From assembly GCA_038318565.1 (NCBI GenBank), contig JBBQCI010000002.1, positions 50,699-114,698 of the forward strand: 64,000 nt of DNA. The letters run 5' to 3'. Both the position numbers and the translations under genes were made by a program. Below the pieces are notes generated by a model. It was not told the origin of the DNA and ran no database searches. It worked only from the letters and a program-made list of their open reading frames with translations. Shown piece by piece: positions 43,122 to 51,230 of the stretch (positions are counted from its first letter, which is position 1; the number at the start of each line of letters is the position of its first letter). Source of the DNA: UBA11346 sp038318565. GTDB taxonomy: Bacteria; Planctomycetota; UBA11346.

Positions 43122-43973
43122 ATGCCGAACACCGACACGCTCAATGCCATCGCCCGCACGCCCATACCAGGCGATGTGGCGACGGGCGAATCCATCCGCT
43201 ACGATGAGCGGTTCGCCACATTGGAGTCCGAGATCGGCAAGCTCGAGAATCCCGCCGGAGGGGAGGTCGACTGGCGACTGGTCGAGGATGGCGCTGTCGA
43301 ACTCCTCACGACGAAGAGTAAGGACATCCTACTCGCTGCGTGGCTGGCCCGTGCCATGTACCAACGGGGAGGCTTCCCCGAGTTGGCAGCAGGATTGGGG
43401 ATGATCCGAGGTCTGCTCGACGCATTCTGGGACCAGCTCCATCCGCAGCGCGTACGGCCACGTCGAGCTGCCCTTGAATGGCTGGGAGAAAAGCTGGCGG
43501 CATCGATCGATGATGCGCAGCTGGCTTCCGATCCGACAGCCATTGCCCAATGTATCACCGAGATAAAAGCCATCGTCTCGTGGAGTGAGGGTCGCTTCGA
43601 CGGCGAAGATTGCGGTTTATTGTCCCTCTCCAGTCGTTTGCGTGCTGCTCCCCAGCCGGCGGCTGCTGACCCAGCGGTGGACTCCGCGAACCACCAGTCG
43701 GGTGGATCACAGGGGGGATCGCCAGCGACAGGAGCTGTGGCCTCCAGTGGGCCAATCGGGAATCGGACGCAGGCGGTCGCCCGTCTGCGTGAACTTGCCG
43801 AATGGTGGAGCAAACACGAGCCCTCGAGTCCCATGGTCCCGCTGCTCAATCGAGCCGTGCATTGGGCCGACTCGGACTTCCAGACTCTGTTCTCGCAGTT
43901 GCTGCGCAGCAAGGTCGAGGCCAAGGACTATATGTGGGATGTCCTGGGTCTAACCGACCAGCAGAACGGCTAA
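43122..43973 (+). CDS. tssA: Type VI secretion protein TssA (ImpA N-terminal domain)
   Basis: A 283-residue protein with an ImpA_N domain (residues ~15-125, 'KDILLAAWLARAMYQRGGFPELAAGL', 'FWDQLHPQRVRPRRAALEWLGEKL'), then a Ser/Gly/Ala-rich linker. A short C-terminal helical domain follows ('AVARLRELAEWWSKHEPSSPMVPLLNRAVHW'). TssA proteins prime tail assembly or cap the sheath; the short C-terminus differs from the long ring-forming class. AGGA nine bases before the ATG supports the start, 12 bp after tagF. Confidence 0.9.
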   Translation: MPNTDTLNAIARTPIPGDVATGESIRYDERFATLESEIGKLENPAGGEVDWRLVEDGAVELLTTKSKDILLAAWLARAMYQRGGFPELAAGLGMIRGLLDAFWDQLHPQRVRPRRAALEWLGEKLAASIDDAQLASDPTAIAQCITEIKAIVSWSEGRFDGEDCGLLSLSSRLRAAPQPAAADPAVDSANHQSGGSQGGSPATGAVASSGPIGNRTQAVARLRELAEWWSKHEPSSPMVPLLNRAVHWADSDFQTLFSQLLRSKVEAKDYMWDVLGLTDQQNG

Positions 43974-44021
43974 GCGCCGATCCGCTCTTTTCATTTGGGG
44001 GGTGCTGCGCTAGGCTCCAGC

Positions 44022-44603
44022 ATGCCAGCTGGTACCAACAAAAACGTCGCATTCATAGCCGTCATAGCCGTCATGATCCCCATCTTAGTGGGGATCTGGT
44101 TCGCCCTGCCGGTGTTCCTGCCGATGTTCCTGTGGACCAAAGTCGACTTCCGCAAAATCGCCACGACTTCTGGTAAGTCTGACACGGCCCTGAAAACCGA
44201 GTTCCAGATGCGGGTGCGCTACAATCCGCGTGGTGAGGGTGATCCCATGCCGTGGCAGATCATCGACATGACTCCGGAATGGCACACCGTCCATCCCGGC
44301 GAGGAGGACGAATTCCAGGTCCTCGTACGTTGCACCTTCATCAGCGGGAACGATGGAAATCCGCCTGGTACGGCGTTCATCAACAGCACCTACAAGGATC
44401 GCTACTGGAGCGTTCCCGGCTATCGCCTGCCACCCGGCAGTCTGGGTGCGAACGCGAAGCGTCCCGTGGTCGTGTACAAGCAGATGGATATGGCCCGCAT
44501 GGATATCGGTTCCGCCGATTCCACCCAGCGAGGCGTCGCTTCCTGGGAGAATGATGACCTATGGCCAGAGCGCGACGACGGTTGGGAAGCCCCCGGCAAG
44601 TAA
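44022..44603 (+). CDS. T6SS-locus membrane protein of unknown function
   Basis: A 193-residue protein with one N-terminal membrane helix (about residues 9-36, 'AFIAVIAVMIPILVGIWFALPVFLPMFL') and a soluble beta-rich remainder that includes 'FQVLVRCTFISGNDGNPPGTAFINSTY' and ends in an acidic, Trp-rich tail. I recognise no family. It starts 48 bp after tssA in the same direction and ends five bases from the convergent kinase gene, so it is probably the last gene of the T6SS transcript. A structural accessory or substrate of the facing kinase are both possible. Confidence 0.65.
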   Translation: MPAGTNKNVAFIAVIAVMIPILVGIWFALPVFLPMFLWTKVDFRKIATTSGKSDTALKTEFQMRVRYNPRGEGDPMPWQIIDMTPEWHTVHPGEEDEFQVLVRCTFISGNDGNPPGTAFINSTYKDRYWSVPGYRLPPGSLGANAKRPVVVYKQMDMARMDIGSADSTQRGVASWENDDLWPERDDGWEAPGK

Positions 44604-44608
44604 CCGGA

Positions 44609-45955
44609 TCATCCGCCCTCGGCGGTGCCGTCACTGCGGAAGTATTGCCAGAATGACGTGCGGCGGCGAATCACCTTGCTGCGCTCGTCTTGTAGGTCAG
44701 CGAGTTGTTCGAGCACTTCGCGATGGGTCTGCGGTCGGGCCGAGGGATCAGTCGCCAGCATGCGCATGGCCAGGTCCGACAGTCCTTTGTCGGCTTCGGC
44801 CAAGACCTGCTGCGGGTGTGGAGGCAACTCGCGCAGCCGCTTGACCATCAGTTGGATCGGATTGGGGTCGCTGAACGGCGGCTGACCGGTGATCGCGTGG
44901 TAGAGAGTAGCCCCGAGGGAATAGATGTCGCTGCGCTGATCCGCCTTGGCCACGCCGCCTTCGACCAGTTCTGGTGAGATATAGGTCGGCGTGCCGATAA
45001 CCGTGCCTTTGCTGACTAATTGGCTGTGCAGTCCGCCCTGGTCGTGACCCGGAACCCCAGCCAGCCCATAGTCGGCGATGCGTACCCGTCCACCCTTGTC
45101 GAGCAGGATATTGTCCGGCTTGATATCACAGTGGATAATGCGGCAGGTCTCGTGGGCATAGGCCAGACCCTCGGCGATCTGCGCGAACATCGGCAGGCAG
45201 GTGGCGGGGTTGAGATGGCCACGAGTTTGGATCATCCGGGCCATCGACTGGCCATCGATGTATTCCATGACCAGAAACGGATAGGCTCCCTGGTCATCAA
45301 AATCATAGATGCGCATGATCGCCGGGTGTCCCAGCCTGGCCAGGACCTGGGATTCGTTGGCCGTCAACATCAACGCATGAGGTGCGCCTTCGGCTCCAGG
45401 AATCAGCACCTTGACCACGACGTCGATTTTCAGCGTCAGGTGCCACGCGAGAAAGATCAGTGAGTTGGAGCCACGGGCGAATTCAGTGACCAGGCGGCAA
45501 CGGCCCAGGGTGGCTCCGACGGCAGGGGGGGCCTGACGCATGCCAGACCCTTCCAACGTGCGGCTGGGACGGGGGGGGACCTTGATTCCGGCGTCAGCCA
45601 GGACCCGGGCTATCGATTGCAGGACAAAGGCGGTGTCCTGGTGGATGTTGCGCGGTGGACGAGGCATATCTTGGACGAGATTGAAATCGGCCTGCTCCAG
45701 CATGATCGTGCGCGTCAGCGCCGCGGTTCCGGTATGGTCGCCGAGCGTTGCGTGGCGTAGACGACCGCTTTCGATATGGATCTCTGACAAGTGCTGGCCC
45801 GCAGTGACACGAAGCAGCCCAGTCAGTTGCAGATCACGGCAGCTTTCGAGGACCTCAAGCAACCCTGGCCTGACGACTTGTCCCTGGAAGGAGGAAGCCC
45901 GGATCACGGGTATTGGCGGCAAATCAGGGTTGGTGACGGGCACGAGTGGCATCAT
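44609..45955 (-). CDS. DUF4388-Ser/Thr protein kinase (PpkA-like position)
   Basis: A 448-residue protein, starting at either of two adjacent ATG codons (45955, 45952). Residues ~20-115 are a DUF4388 domain ('SFQGQVVRPGLLEVLESC', 'LRVTAGQHLSEIHIESGRL'). A Pro-rich linker precedes a kinase domain (~150-430) with 'VVVKVL' Lys, an active catalytic loop IIHCDIKPDN (HCD in place of HRD, catalytic Asp present), a DYG motif, and 'GTVIGTPTYISPEL'. There is no membrane segment. Its location, convergent with the T6SS genes, makes it the best candidate for a threonine-phosphorylation regulator of secretion, the role PpkA has in Pseudomonas. No PppA phosphatase or Fha gene is visible nearby. Confidence 0.9.
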   Translation of the reverse strand: MMPLVPVTNPDLPPIPVIRASSFQGQVVRPGLLEVLESCRDLQLTGLLRVTAGQHLSEIHIESGRLRHATLGDHTGTAALTRTIMLEQADFNLVQDMPRPPRNIHQDTAFVLQSIARVLADAGIKVPPRPSRTLEGSGMRQAPPAVGATLGRCRLVTEFARGSNSLIFLAWHLTLKIDVVVKVLIPGAEGAPHALMLTANESQVLARLGHPAIMRIYDFDDQGAYPFLVMEYIDGQSMARMIQTRGHLNPATCLPMFAQIAEGLAYAHETCRIIHCDIKPDNILLDKGGRVRIADYGLAGVPGHDQGGLHSQLVSKGTVIGTPTYISPELVEGGVAKADQRSDIYSLGATLYHAITGQPPFSDPNPIQLMVKRLRELPPHPQQVLAEADKGLSDLAMRMLATDPSARPQTHREVLEQLADLQDERSKVIRRRTSFWQYFRSDGTAEGG

Positions 45956-46022
45956 GTATCCCGGGGCGGGGTCGGGAAGAGCGCTCTGGCGCAGCCGCGG
46001 CCAGTCCTAGAGTAATCAGCCC

Positions 46023-46415
46023 ATGCGCATGGCCGATGCAGCCCACGTTGATCTCGGATCGTTTTATGCCCGCCTGCCTGGCCTGGGGCGCATCTACCGG
46101 CTCGCCGGGTATGCTGCCTGTATTGCAGTTCTCTGGTGGGCCCATGATGTTTCACGCATTTCCGCCCTGCTGGTGGTCCTGCTGATTGCCTGGTTGATGG
46201 CGTGGAAGCGCGAAATAGGAGCGTTGTTCCGTGCCCCATTGATCGCTGCCATCCTCATGTGCGCCGTCCTGGTGACAGCTGATCGCCTGGGTCACCCGCT
46301 GCAGTTTCGTCAGCAGCCAGAAACGGTGTCCAACCAGCGTTCCATCCAAATCCACGTTCATAGTGATGGATCCGCCCAGCCCCTGCCTTCGCCCATCATG
46401 GAGAACGCCAAGTGA
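46023..46415 (+). CDS. Small membrane protein upstream of psd
   Basis: A 130-residue protein with three hydrophobic segments (about residues 27-43, 45-60 and 71-86) and a polar C-terminal tail. No family recognised. It overlaps the psd start (GTGA), so it is translationally coupled to phosphatidylserine decarboxylase. A role in phospholipid metabolism is inferred from position only. ATG at 46029 is an alternative start. Confidence 0.6.
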   Translation: MRMADAAHVDLGSFYARLPGLGRIYRLAGYAACIAVLWWAHDVSRISALLVVLLIAWLMAWKREIGALFRAPLIAAILMCAVLVTADRLGHPLQFRQQPETVSNQRSIQIHVHSDGSAQPLPSPIMENAK

Positions 46416-47074
46416 TCGCACGATGGGGCATTGCCCCGATGTTGACCTCCTGGGCCGTCCTGGCTTGGGGTGCCTGGCTGTTGCCTGCCGGAATCCCTCG
46501 CCTGATCGGCACATGCGTCGCCGTCGGTCTGGGCCTCTTCGTGCTGTGGTTCTTCCGTAACCCCAAGCGGACCCCTCCGCCAGGACCGCATCGTTTGGTG
46601 GCCCCGGCGGATGGCACCGTGTGGGATGTCGATGTCATGGATGAGCCGGATGTGATCCACGGCCAAGCACAGCGCATCGCCATCTTCCTGAGCGTGTTCG
46701 ATGTGCACGTCAACCGCTCACCGTGCGCAGGAACCGTGATCTATGCGGCCTACCGACCGGGCCGTTTTTTGGACGTGCGTCATCCGGATTGCGCGAATAT
46801 CAACGAGGCGAACACCCTGGGCATCGCCTGTGACCCCGACGTCGGCACGGATATCCGTATCGTGGTACGCCAGCTCGCCGGGCTGATCGCCCGCCGCATC
46901 ATCTGCACCCATGGTGTGGGCGATAAACTGGGCCGTGGTGAGCTGTTCGGCATGATCCGGTTTGGCAGCCGGACCGAACTCTATGTCCCGCTCGACCGGC
47001 CGCACAAGGTGCTGGTCAAGCGTGGCGATAAGGTGAAGGGTGGCGAGACGGTTCTGGTCGAGTTCACCGCATGA
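46412..47074 (+). CDS. psd: Phosphatidylserine decarboxylase (short, archaeal-type)
   Basis: A 220-residue enzyme that makes phosphatidylethanolamine from phosphatidylserine at the inner membrane. One or two N-terminal helices (residues ~8-48) precede the catalytic part: 'APADGTVWDVD', 'IFLSVFDVHVNRSP', and the self-cleavage site 'RFGSRTELYVP', where the pyruvoyl group should form from S186 after cleavage at G185-S186. The length matches the short Psd class. GTG start overlaps the previous stop, and its own stop overlaps pssA, so decarboxylase and synthase are made together. Confidence 0.93.
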   Translation: MIARWGIAPMLTSWAVLAWGAWLLPAGIPRLIGTCVAVGLGLFVLWFFRNPKRTPPPGPHRLVAPADGTVWDVDVMDEPDVIHGQAQRIAIFLSVFDVHVNRSPCAGTVIYAAYRPGRFLDVRHPDCANINEANTLGIACDPDVGTDIRIVVRQLAGLIARRIICTHGVGDKLGRGELFGMIRFGSRTELYVPLDRPHKVLVKRGDKVKGGETVLVEFTA

Positions 47075-48024
47075 ACCAGAAACTCCAGCAACGCCTGAAG
47101 CGGCTGAAAACGCTGCCGGTCTTCCCGACCCTGCTCACGGCGGGCAATTTGGCGGCCGGCATCACGGCGGTGCTCTGCGCGGCCTCATATGTCCCCGGAA
47201 GCGCAGATCATCGTTACATGCTGTTTATCGGCGCATGTGCAGTGTTCGTCGCCATGGTTTTCGACATGTTCGACGGCAAGGTCGCACGCATGACCCGCAC
47301 GGCGGGACCGTTCGGCGCTGAACTCGACAGTCTTGCCGATGTCGTGTCCTTTGGCGTGGCTCCGGCGATCCTGGTGCACCGTTTGGTGCTCGGTCAGCCT
47401 GGCGTCTTTGCCTATGGCGAGAAGCTGCTGTGGTTCGTCACGGTTTTCTATGCCGTGATGGCCGCTATCCGCTTGGCCCGCTACAATGTCGAGCACAGCG
47501 ATGAAGCGACTCCATGGTTCCGTGGCTTGCCCAGTCCCGGAGCGGCAGCCTTGGTCTGCGGCTGGGTCATGTTCCACCAGTGGACCGTGTTGAATCCCGA
47601 AAAGACCATTTCCAGTTGGCTGCTAACGCACGGACTGATCTCGCCAGGACCATGGAACGGCCTGGAAAGCATGGACGCCTTCCGTTGGGGTCTGGTGGCC
47701 ATCACCATCGCATCCGGTCTCCTGATGGTCTCGACGGTGCGGTATCCGCACGCCGGAAACACGTTGTTTGGCCGCATGTCGTTCCGTTCCATGATCCTGT
47801 TGATCATGGTCATCGCAGCTCTCGTGATCATCGATTTGCCGTATGTCGCGTTTTTCGGCACTACAGGTTACGTCGCCTGGGGACTGTTCCGTGGGGCCTT
47901 CGAGATGTGGCGCAATTGGCGCCAGGGGCGAGATCCACTGACCGATGCCGACGAGGAAGAAGCAGACGATCTCGCCGACGGCGATGATGCTGGCAAGGAC
48001 GTCGGCCCGGCCCCTGGCCGCTGA
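47071..48024 (+). CDS. pssA: CDP-diacylglycerol--serine O-phosphatidyltransferase
   Basis: A 317-residue membrane enzyme of the CDP-alcohol phosphatidyltransferase family, making phosphatidylserine from CDP-diacylglycerol and serine. The signature D68-G-x2-A-R-x8-G82-x3-D86-x3-D90 is complete. About seven hydrophobic helices follow the first catalytic helix, and the C-terminus is an acidic 'TDADEEEADDLADGDDAG' tail, unusual in its charge density. It overlaps psd by four bases. Together they supply phosphatidylethanolamine. Confidence 0.95.
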   Translation: MNQKLQQRLKRLKTLPVFPTLLTAGNLAAGITAVLCAASYVPGSADHRYMLFIGACAVFVAMVFDMFDGKVARMTRTAGPFGAELDSLADVVSFGVAPAILVHRLVLGQPGVFAYGEKLLWFVTVFYAVMAAIRLARYNVEHSDEATPWFRGLPSPGAAALVCGWVMFHQWTVLNPEKTISSWLLTHGLISPGPWNGLESMDAFRWGLVAITIASGLLMVSTVRYPHAGNTLFGRMSFRSMILLIMVIAALVIIDLPYVAFFGTTGYVAWGLFRGAFEMWRNWRQGRDPLTDADEEEADDLADGDDAGKDVGPAPGR

Positions 48025-48037
48025 ATCGCATCCCGGC

Positions 48038-49018
48038 ATGGCGCCAGACGCGACCGTGTTTATCGACCCCGGTGACGAGCACGCCAATGCCCCGTGTTCG
48101 TTGCCGCAGATCGCTCAGCGCTTAGCCGTGACCGAGGTCGATGTCTGCGGCTGGCTCGCCGATGGTTGTCCCCAGGAATCTGATGGTCGGTTGGATCCGT
48201 TCCAGGTGTGTAATTGGCTCAGTTGGGGGCAACTCGGACGTTGTCCAGTCCTGGCCAGACGTTGGAATTCCTGGCTGCGATGGTTCACTACGACCGGAAA
48301 GCCCTGCCGCGTTGTCGTCGCACGATCTCAAACTTGTCGCCTGCCCGAACCTCGTCCGCTCCGCTGGCTGGTACCGGAACCAGGCGATGCGCCTGGCCAG
48401 CAGGTAGTGGCACGGCAATGGAACGAAGGCGAGGCGCTTGCGGGTTTCCGCTGCCTCGATCGACCCACCGCCCGTGAACATCGGTGGTCTGCCGAAGACG
48501 AACTAGCGCTGCGTCCCGAAGCGGCAGAGCCACGCAACCGACAGGAATTCGAGACGTTACTGACCAACCTGGCTGGGGCGTTCATCTACGCCTATCGGCG
48601 CCATCGGCCGGGCGAGGTGGCCGGACCTATAGGTACGTGCCTGGATATCGCCCGCTTGCTCGGTGTCGAATTGGAACGCGTCGGCAGACGGTGGAGGTTG
48701 GTCTCGGGCGTGGTTGCGCATCGCGGTCTTGCCAACCTCCATTTCTGGGTTGAGGCCGACGATGGGCCTGCCGGATGGATCCCGCTGGATCCCACGATTC
48801 CAGCCGTCGCGCGCATGCTCGGTAGAGACTGGCGTCGGACAGTACCGCTGGCGGTAGGACGTCACGATGCCCGTCGCATACGTCTGGCCTGCTCGGAAGG
48901 TCCGATCGGGGACGATCTCGCAGGCATCACCGGGTGGCTTGACGCTGGTGGGGCCAGTGCGCTCTACTGCACAGACTGGGCAACCGGCGAGTGCAGTTGG
49001 AGCATTGCCGCGGCGTAA
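48038..49018 (+). CDS. Transglutaminase-like protein
   Basis: A 326-residue protein. ATG at 48038 is preferred because earlier in-frame starts fall inside pssA. Residues 15-60 form a small helical segment ('LPQIAQRLAVTEVDVCGWLADG') reminiscent of excisionase/helix-turn-helix modules. The C-terminal half is a transglutaminase-like core with the triad C201 ('GTCLDIARLLG'), H235 ('NLHFWVEA') and D251 ('WIPLDPT'). No signal peptide is present, so it seems cytoplasmic. Members act as cysteine proteases or peptide-modifying enzymes; the substrate is unknown. The HTH-plus-transglutaminase arrangement is uncommon. Confidence 0.78.
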   Translation: MAPDATVFIDPGDEHANAPCSLPQIAQRLAVTEVDVCGWLADGCPQESDGRLDPFQVCNWLSWGQLGRCPVLARRWNSWLRWFTTTGKPCRVVVARSQTCRLPEPRPLRWLVPEPGDAPGQQVVARQWNEGEALAGFRCLDRPTAREHRWSAEDELALRPEAAEPRNRQEFETLLTNLAGAFIYAYRRHRPGEVAGPIGTCLDIARLLGVELERVGRRWRLVSGVVAHRGLANLHFWVEADDGPAGWIPLDPTIPAVARMLGRDWRRTVPLAVGRHDARRIRLACSEGPIGDDLAGITGWLDAGGASALYCTDWATGECSWSIAAA

Positions 49019-49038
49019 GCCCCCGGCAGGCTGTGGCC

Positions 49039-49710
49039 ATGTACCGCAGCGCCATCCTGATCGCCATTGCCCTTGCCCTGCCGCTTGCCGGCTGCGGAGA
49101 CTCCGCATCCCGAGGGCTGGTCATCACCGGAGATGGCAAGGTTGGGGCCAACAATGCCCGCAATCAGCGTGAGAGCGCCCAGGATACGTTGCGCATCGCG
49201 ATGGAGGAGGATCTCGGAAAGGGTTGGAGCATCCGCGTCGCAATCGATGAACTGCCGATCTGGCTGGAAGAACGCGCGATCGATGACGGTTTTTGGCGTT
49301 GGGAGCACCTGACATGCTTGATTACAATCACGCCGCCGGTCGGACAGGCGTTGAGTGAGGCCAAGCGCCAGGATCTGCTGGATGGATCCCGGAAGTATCT
49401 CACCGGCAAGCTCACGATCAAAAAGGATCCGACCCGGCTCAATCTGAGCATGCAGACGGCAGAAGCTGTTCCGGTCGTTGCTGCCGCACCCCCTGTAGCC
49501 CAGATGGCGGGCGGTAAGACCTATGAGGTCCAGCCAGGCGATACCTTGGCTGACATCAGCATGGCCTTTTACGGTTCAACGCGGTACTGGCGCTTGCTTG
49601 TAGAAGCCAATCCGAACGGCACCGAGGCCGGTCGGACGATCTTCATCCCGGCGAAGCCGGATGCTTCAATCCCGACGGTTCCGGCTCAGACAGCTCCGGC
49701 TCCTCAATAG
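49039..49710 (+). CDS. LysM domain lipoprotein
   Basis: A 223-residue predicted lipoprotein (lipobox LAGC, Cys19). A mixed domain with many charged residues (20-140) precedes a LysM module near residues 159-205 ('YEVQPGDTLADISMAFYGS', 'VEANPNGTEAGRTIFIP'), which binds peptidoglycan glycan chains. A short Pro/Ala tail follows. The last 68 bp overlap the 3' end of the convergent trmJ-like gene, an unusually long tail-to-tail overlap. It is probably cell-wall-anchored on the periplasmic side. Confidence 0.87.
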   Translation: MYRSAILIAIALALPLAGCGDSASRGLVITGDGKVGANNARNQRESAQDTLRIAMEEDLGKGWSIRVAIDELPIWLEERAIDDGFWRWEHLTCLITITPPVGQALSEAKRQDLLDGSRKYLTGKLTIKKDPTRLNLSMQTAEAVPVVAAAPPVAQMAGGKTYEVQPGDTLADISMAFYGSTRYWRLLVEANPNGTEAGRTIFIPAKPDASIPTVPAQTAPAPQ

Positions 49711-50515
49711 GAAATTTCCCATCATCGTGCCGGTCGAATCTCCGGCCGAATGAGAAGTAGTTCACCTGGGCAAGCATGCCACGTAGGGCCTGCACGTCGT
49801 TCATGGTCAGATGCCAGCGGGCCAGCATGCGCGTCAGCAGCGGACGGAAACGTTCGACATCCGCCCGCCGGAAGTACTGGATCCGGTCCAGAGAACTCAG
49901 CCAGTAGTCATACAGGGCGGTGATGGCTTCGCGTGGGGCACCCGGTTCGTTGGTGCCGCGCAGTGGTAGCACGCCGGTACTCGCGATGACATAGGTCGTG
50001 ATGGCCACTGCATTCGCGAGATTGTAGCTGCTGTTCGCGCCGAACGTCTCGAGGTGCACCCAGGTCTGACAGCAGCGGAGTTCCGCCGTGCTCAGGCCAT
50101 CCGCTTCATTGCCGAAGACCAGCGCCCAACGATCCGCCGGACGCTGGGTCAGCAGCGCTGGAATCTCGTGCGGGGCCATGCTGGCGCCCAGTTCGCTGTC
50201 CCGGAATCGGGCGCTGGTGCCGACCACTAGGCCGCAGTCGGCAACCGCCGAAGCGAGATCGGGGAAGATTTTGGCGGCCAGCAGCAGATCGCGCGAGTGG
50301 GTCGAAAACTTGCGCGAATCGTCGCAGTTAACCTCGGCGATGGGCGCGACTAAGCGCAGGTCATCGACGCCCATGTTGCCGCAGATTCGGGCCACCATCC
50401 CCAGATTGATAGGTCCCTGCGTCCGCACCAGGATGACGGTGCAGCCGCGTAGGTTGGGCGATGCGATGGGGGTCAGTTCGTTGGGATTCGGCGGGCCGCC
50501 GTCAGCAGCCGTCAT
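49643..50515 (-). CDS. TrmJ-like tRNA/rRNA 2'-O-methyltransferase (SpoU family)
   Basis: A 290-residue SPOUT methyltransferase. The N-terminal part has the TrmJ signature 'VILVRTQGPINLGMVARICGNMG', and the knot region has 'WALVFGNEADGLSTAEL' and 'SSYNLANAVAITTYVI' for AdoMet binding. A C-terminal extension of ~60 residues, as in TrmJ, supports dimer or tRNA contact. TrmJ methylates the 2'-OH at position 32 of tRNAs. A shared SPOUT fold means another RNA target is possible. It overlaps the HIT gene start by four bases and the LysM gene by 68 bp. Confidence 0.88.
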   Translation of the reverse strand: MTAADGGPPNPNELTPIASPNLRGCTVILVRTQGPINLGMVARICGNMGVDDLRLVAPIAEVNCDDSRKFSTHSRDLLLAAKIFPDLASAVADCGLVVGTSARFRDSELGASMAPHEIPALLTQRPADRWALVFGNEADGLSTAELRCCQTWVHLETFGANSSYNLANAVAITTYVIASTGVLPLRGTNEPGAPREAITALYDYWLSSLDRIQYFRRADVERFRPLLTRMLARWHLTMNDVQALRGMLAQVNYFSFGRRFDRHDDGKFPIEEPELSEPEPSGLKHPASPG

Positions 50516-50922
50516 CGCCAGGCCGCGCGCAGGCGGTCCGCCCAGATGTTCAGATCACCACCAGCATAAGGCGTGGCAGGCCAGGCCATCCGTTTGCCGT
50601 CCTCGGGAAAGCGCGCGAATGCGTGCAGATGGGCGTGGGGGACTTCCTGCCCGGCGGCAGGGCCATCATTGATTACCACGTTGACCGCGTCTGCGTTGCT
50701 GGCGGTCTTCACCGCCCTAACCAGCCGGGCAAGGCGGTCGCCCAATGCTGCCAAGGTGGGCGCCGGCAGATCGGCGAGATACTGAGTTTCATACAGCGGA
50801 ATGAGCAGCGCGTGACCAGGGGAGACCGGACGGATGTCGAGGAGCGCTGCCCACAGGTCGTCGCGGAAGACGAACTGACCAGAGACCTGGCCAGCCAGGA
50901 TCCGGGTGAAGATCGACGGCAT
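50512..50922 (-). CDS. HIT-family nucleotide hydrolase/transferase
   Basis: A 136-residue protein starting at ATG 50922. It carries the histidine-triad signature near the C-terminus: 'VINDGPAAGQEVPHAHLHAFAR', with the H-x-H-x-H core 'HAHLH'. HIT proteins cleave phosphoramidate-linked nucleoside substrates such as AMP-lysine or Ap4A-type dinucleotides. Gap to the upstream small ORF is seven bases, and it overlaps the trmJ-like start, so all three are probably cotranscribed. Confidence 0.92.
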   Translation of the reverse strand: MPSIFTRILAGQVSGQFVFRDDLWAALLDIRPVSPGHALLIPLYETQYLADLPAPTLAALGDRLARLVRAVKTASNADAVNVVINDGPAAGQEVPHAHLHAFARFPEDGKRMAWPATPYAGGDLNIWADRLRAAWR

Positions 50923-50929
50923 GACCGGA

Positions 50930-51142
50930 TCAGGCGGCCGAGTGGATGCCAGCCTGCTGCAGCAGGCCAAGCACCACACGTTGGGCTGCAATACGGTCCA
51001 TCCAGTGACGGTTCTGGATCTTCGCGGTCAGCAGGTCGACGCGCAACTGGCTCTCGGTCAGATCGAGTGGGGTCAGGCGGGGACAGGCCTTCTTCACCAG
51101 GGGTTCCAGGGTGGCCCACTGGCTTGCGGTCAGGACGTTCAT
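50930..51142 (-). CDS. Small protein of unknown function (70 residues)
   Basis: An open frame of 70 codons from ATG 51142, immediately before the HIT gene (7-bp gap, same strand). The product is helical and amphipathic with no signal ('LEPLVKKACPRLTPLDLTESQLRVDLL'). The longer frame upstream overlaps the M3 peptidase promoter region and is unlikely to be used. The tight spacing with HIT and trmJ argues it is real, but no family is recognised. Confidence 0.5.
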   Translation of the reverse strand: MNVLTASQWATLEPLVKKACPRLTPLDLTESQLRVDLLTAKIQNRHWMDRIAAQRVVLGLLQQAGIHSAA

Positions 51143-51230
51143 GGGCGCGAACGTTAACGGGGCTTGGGTCATGAGGAAGCGTCCAGCGCTGCACGCTTGC
51201 GGCCCCTGTTCCAACCCCCAAACCCGGGCC

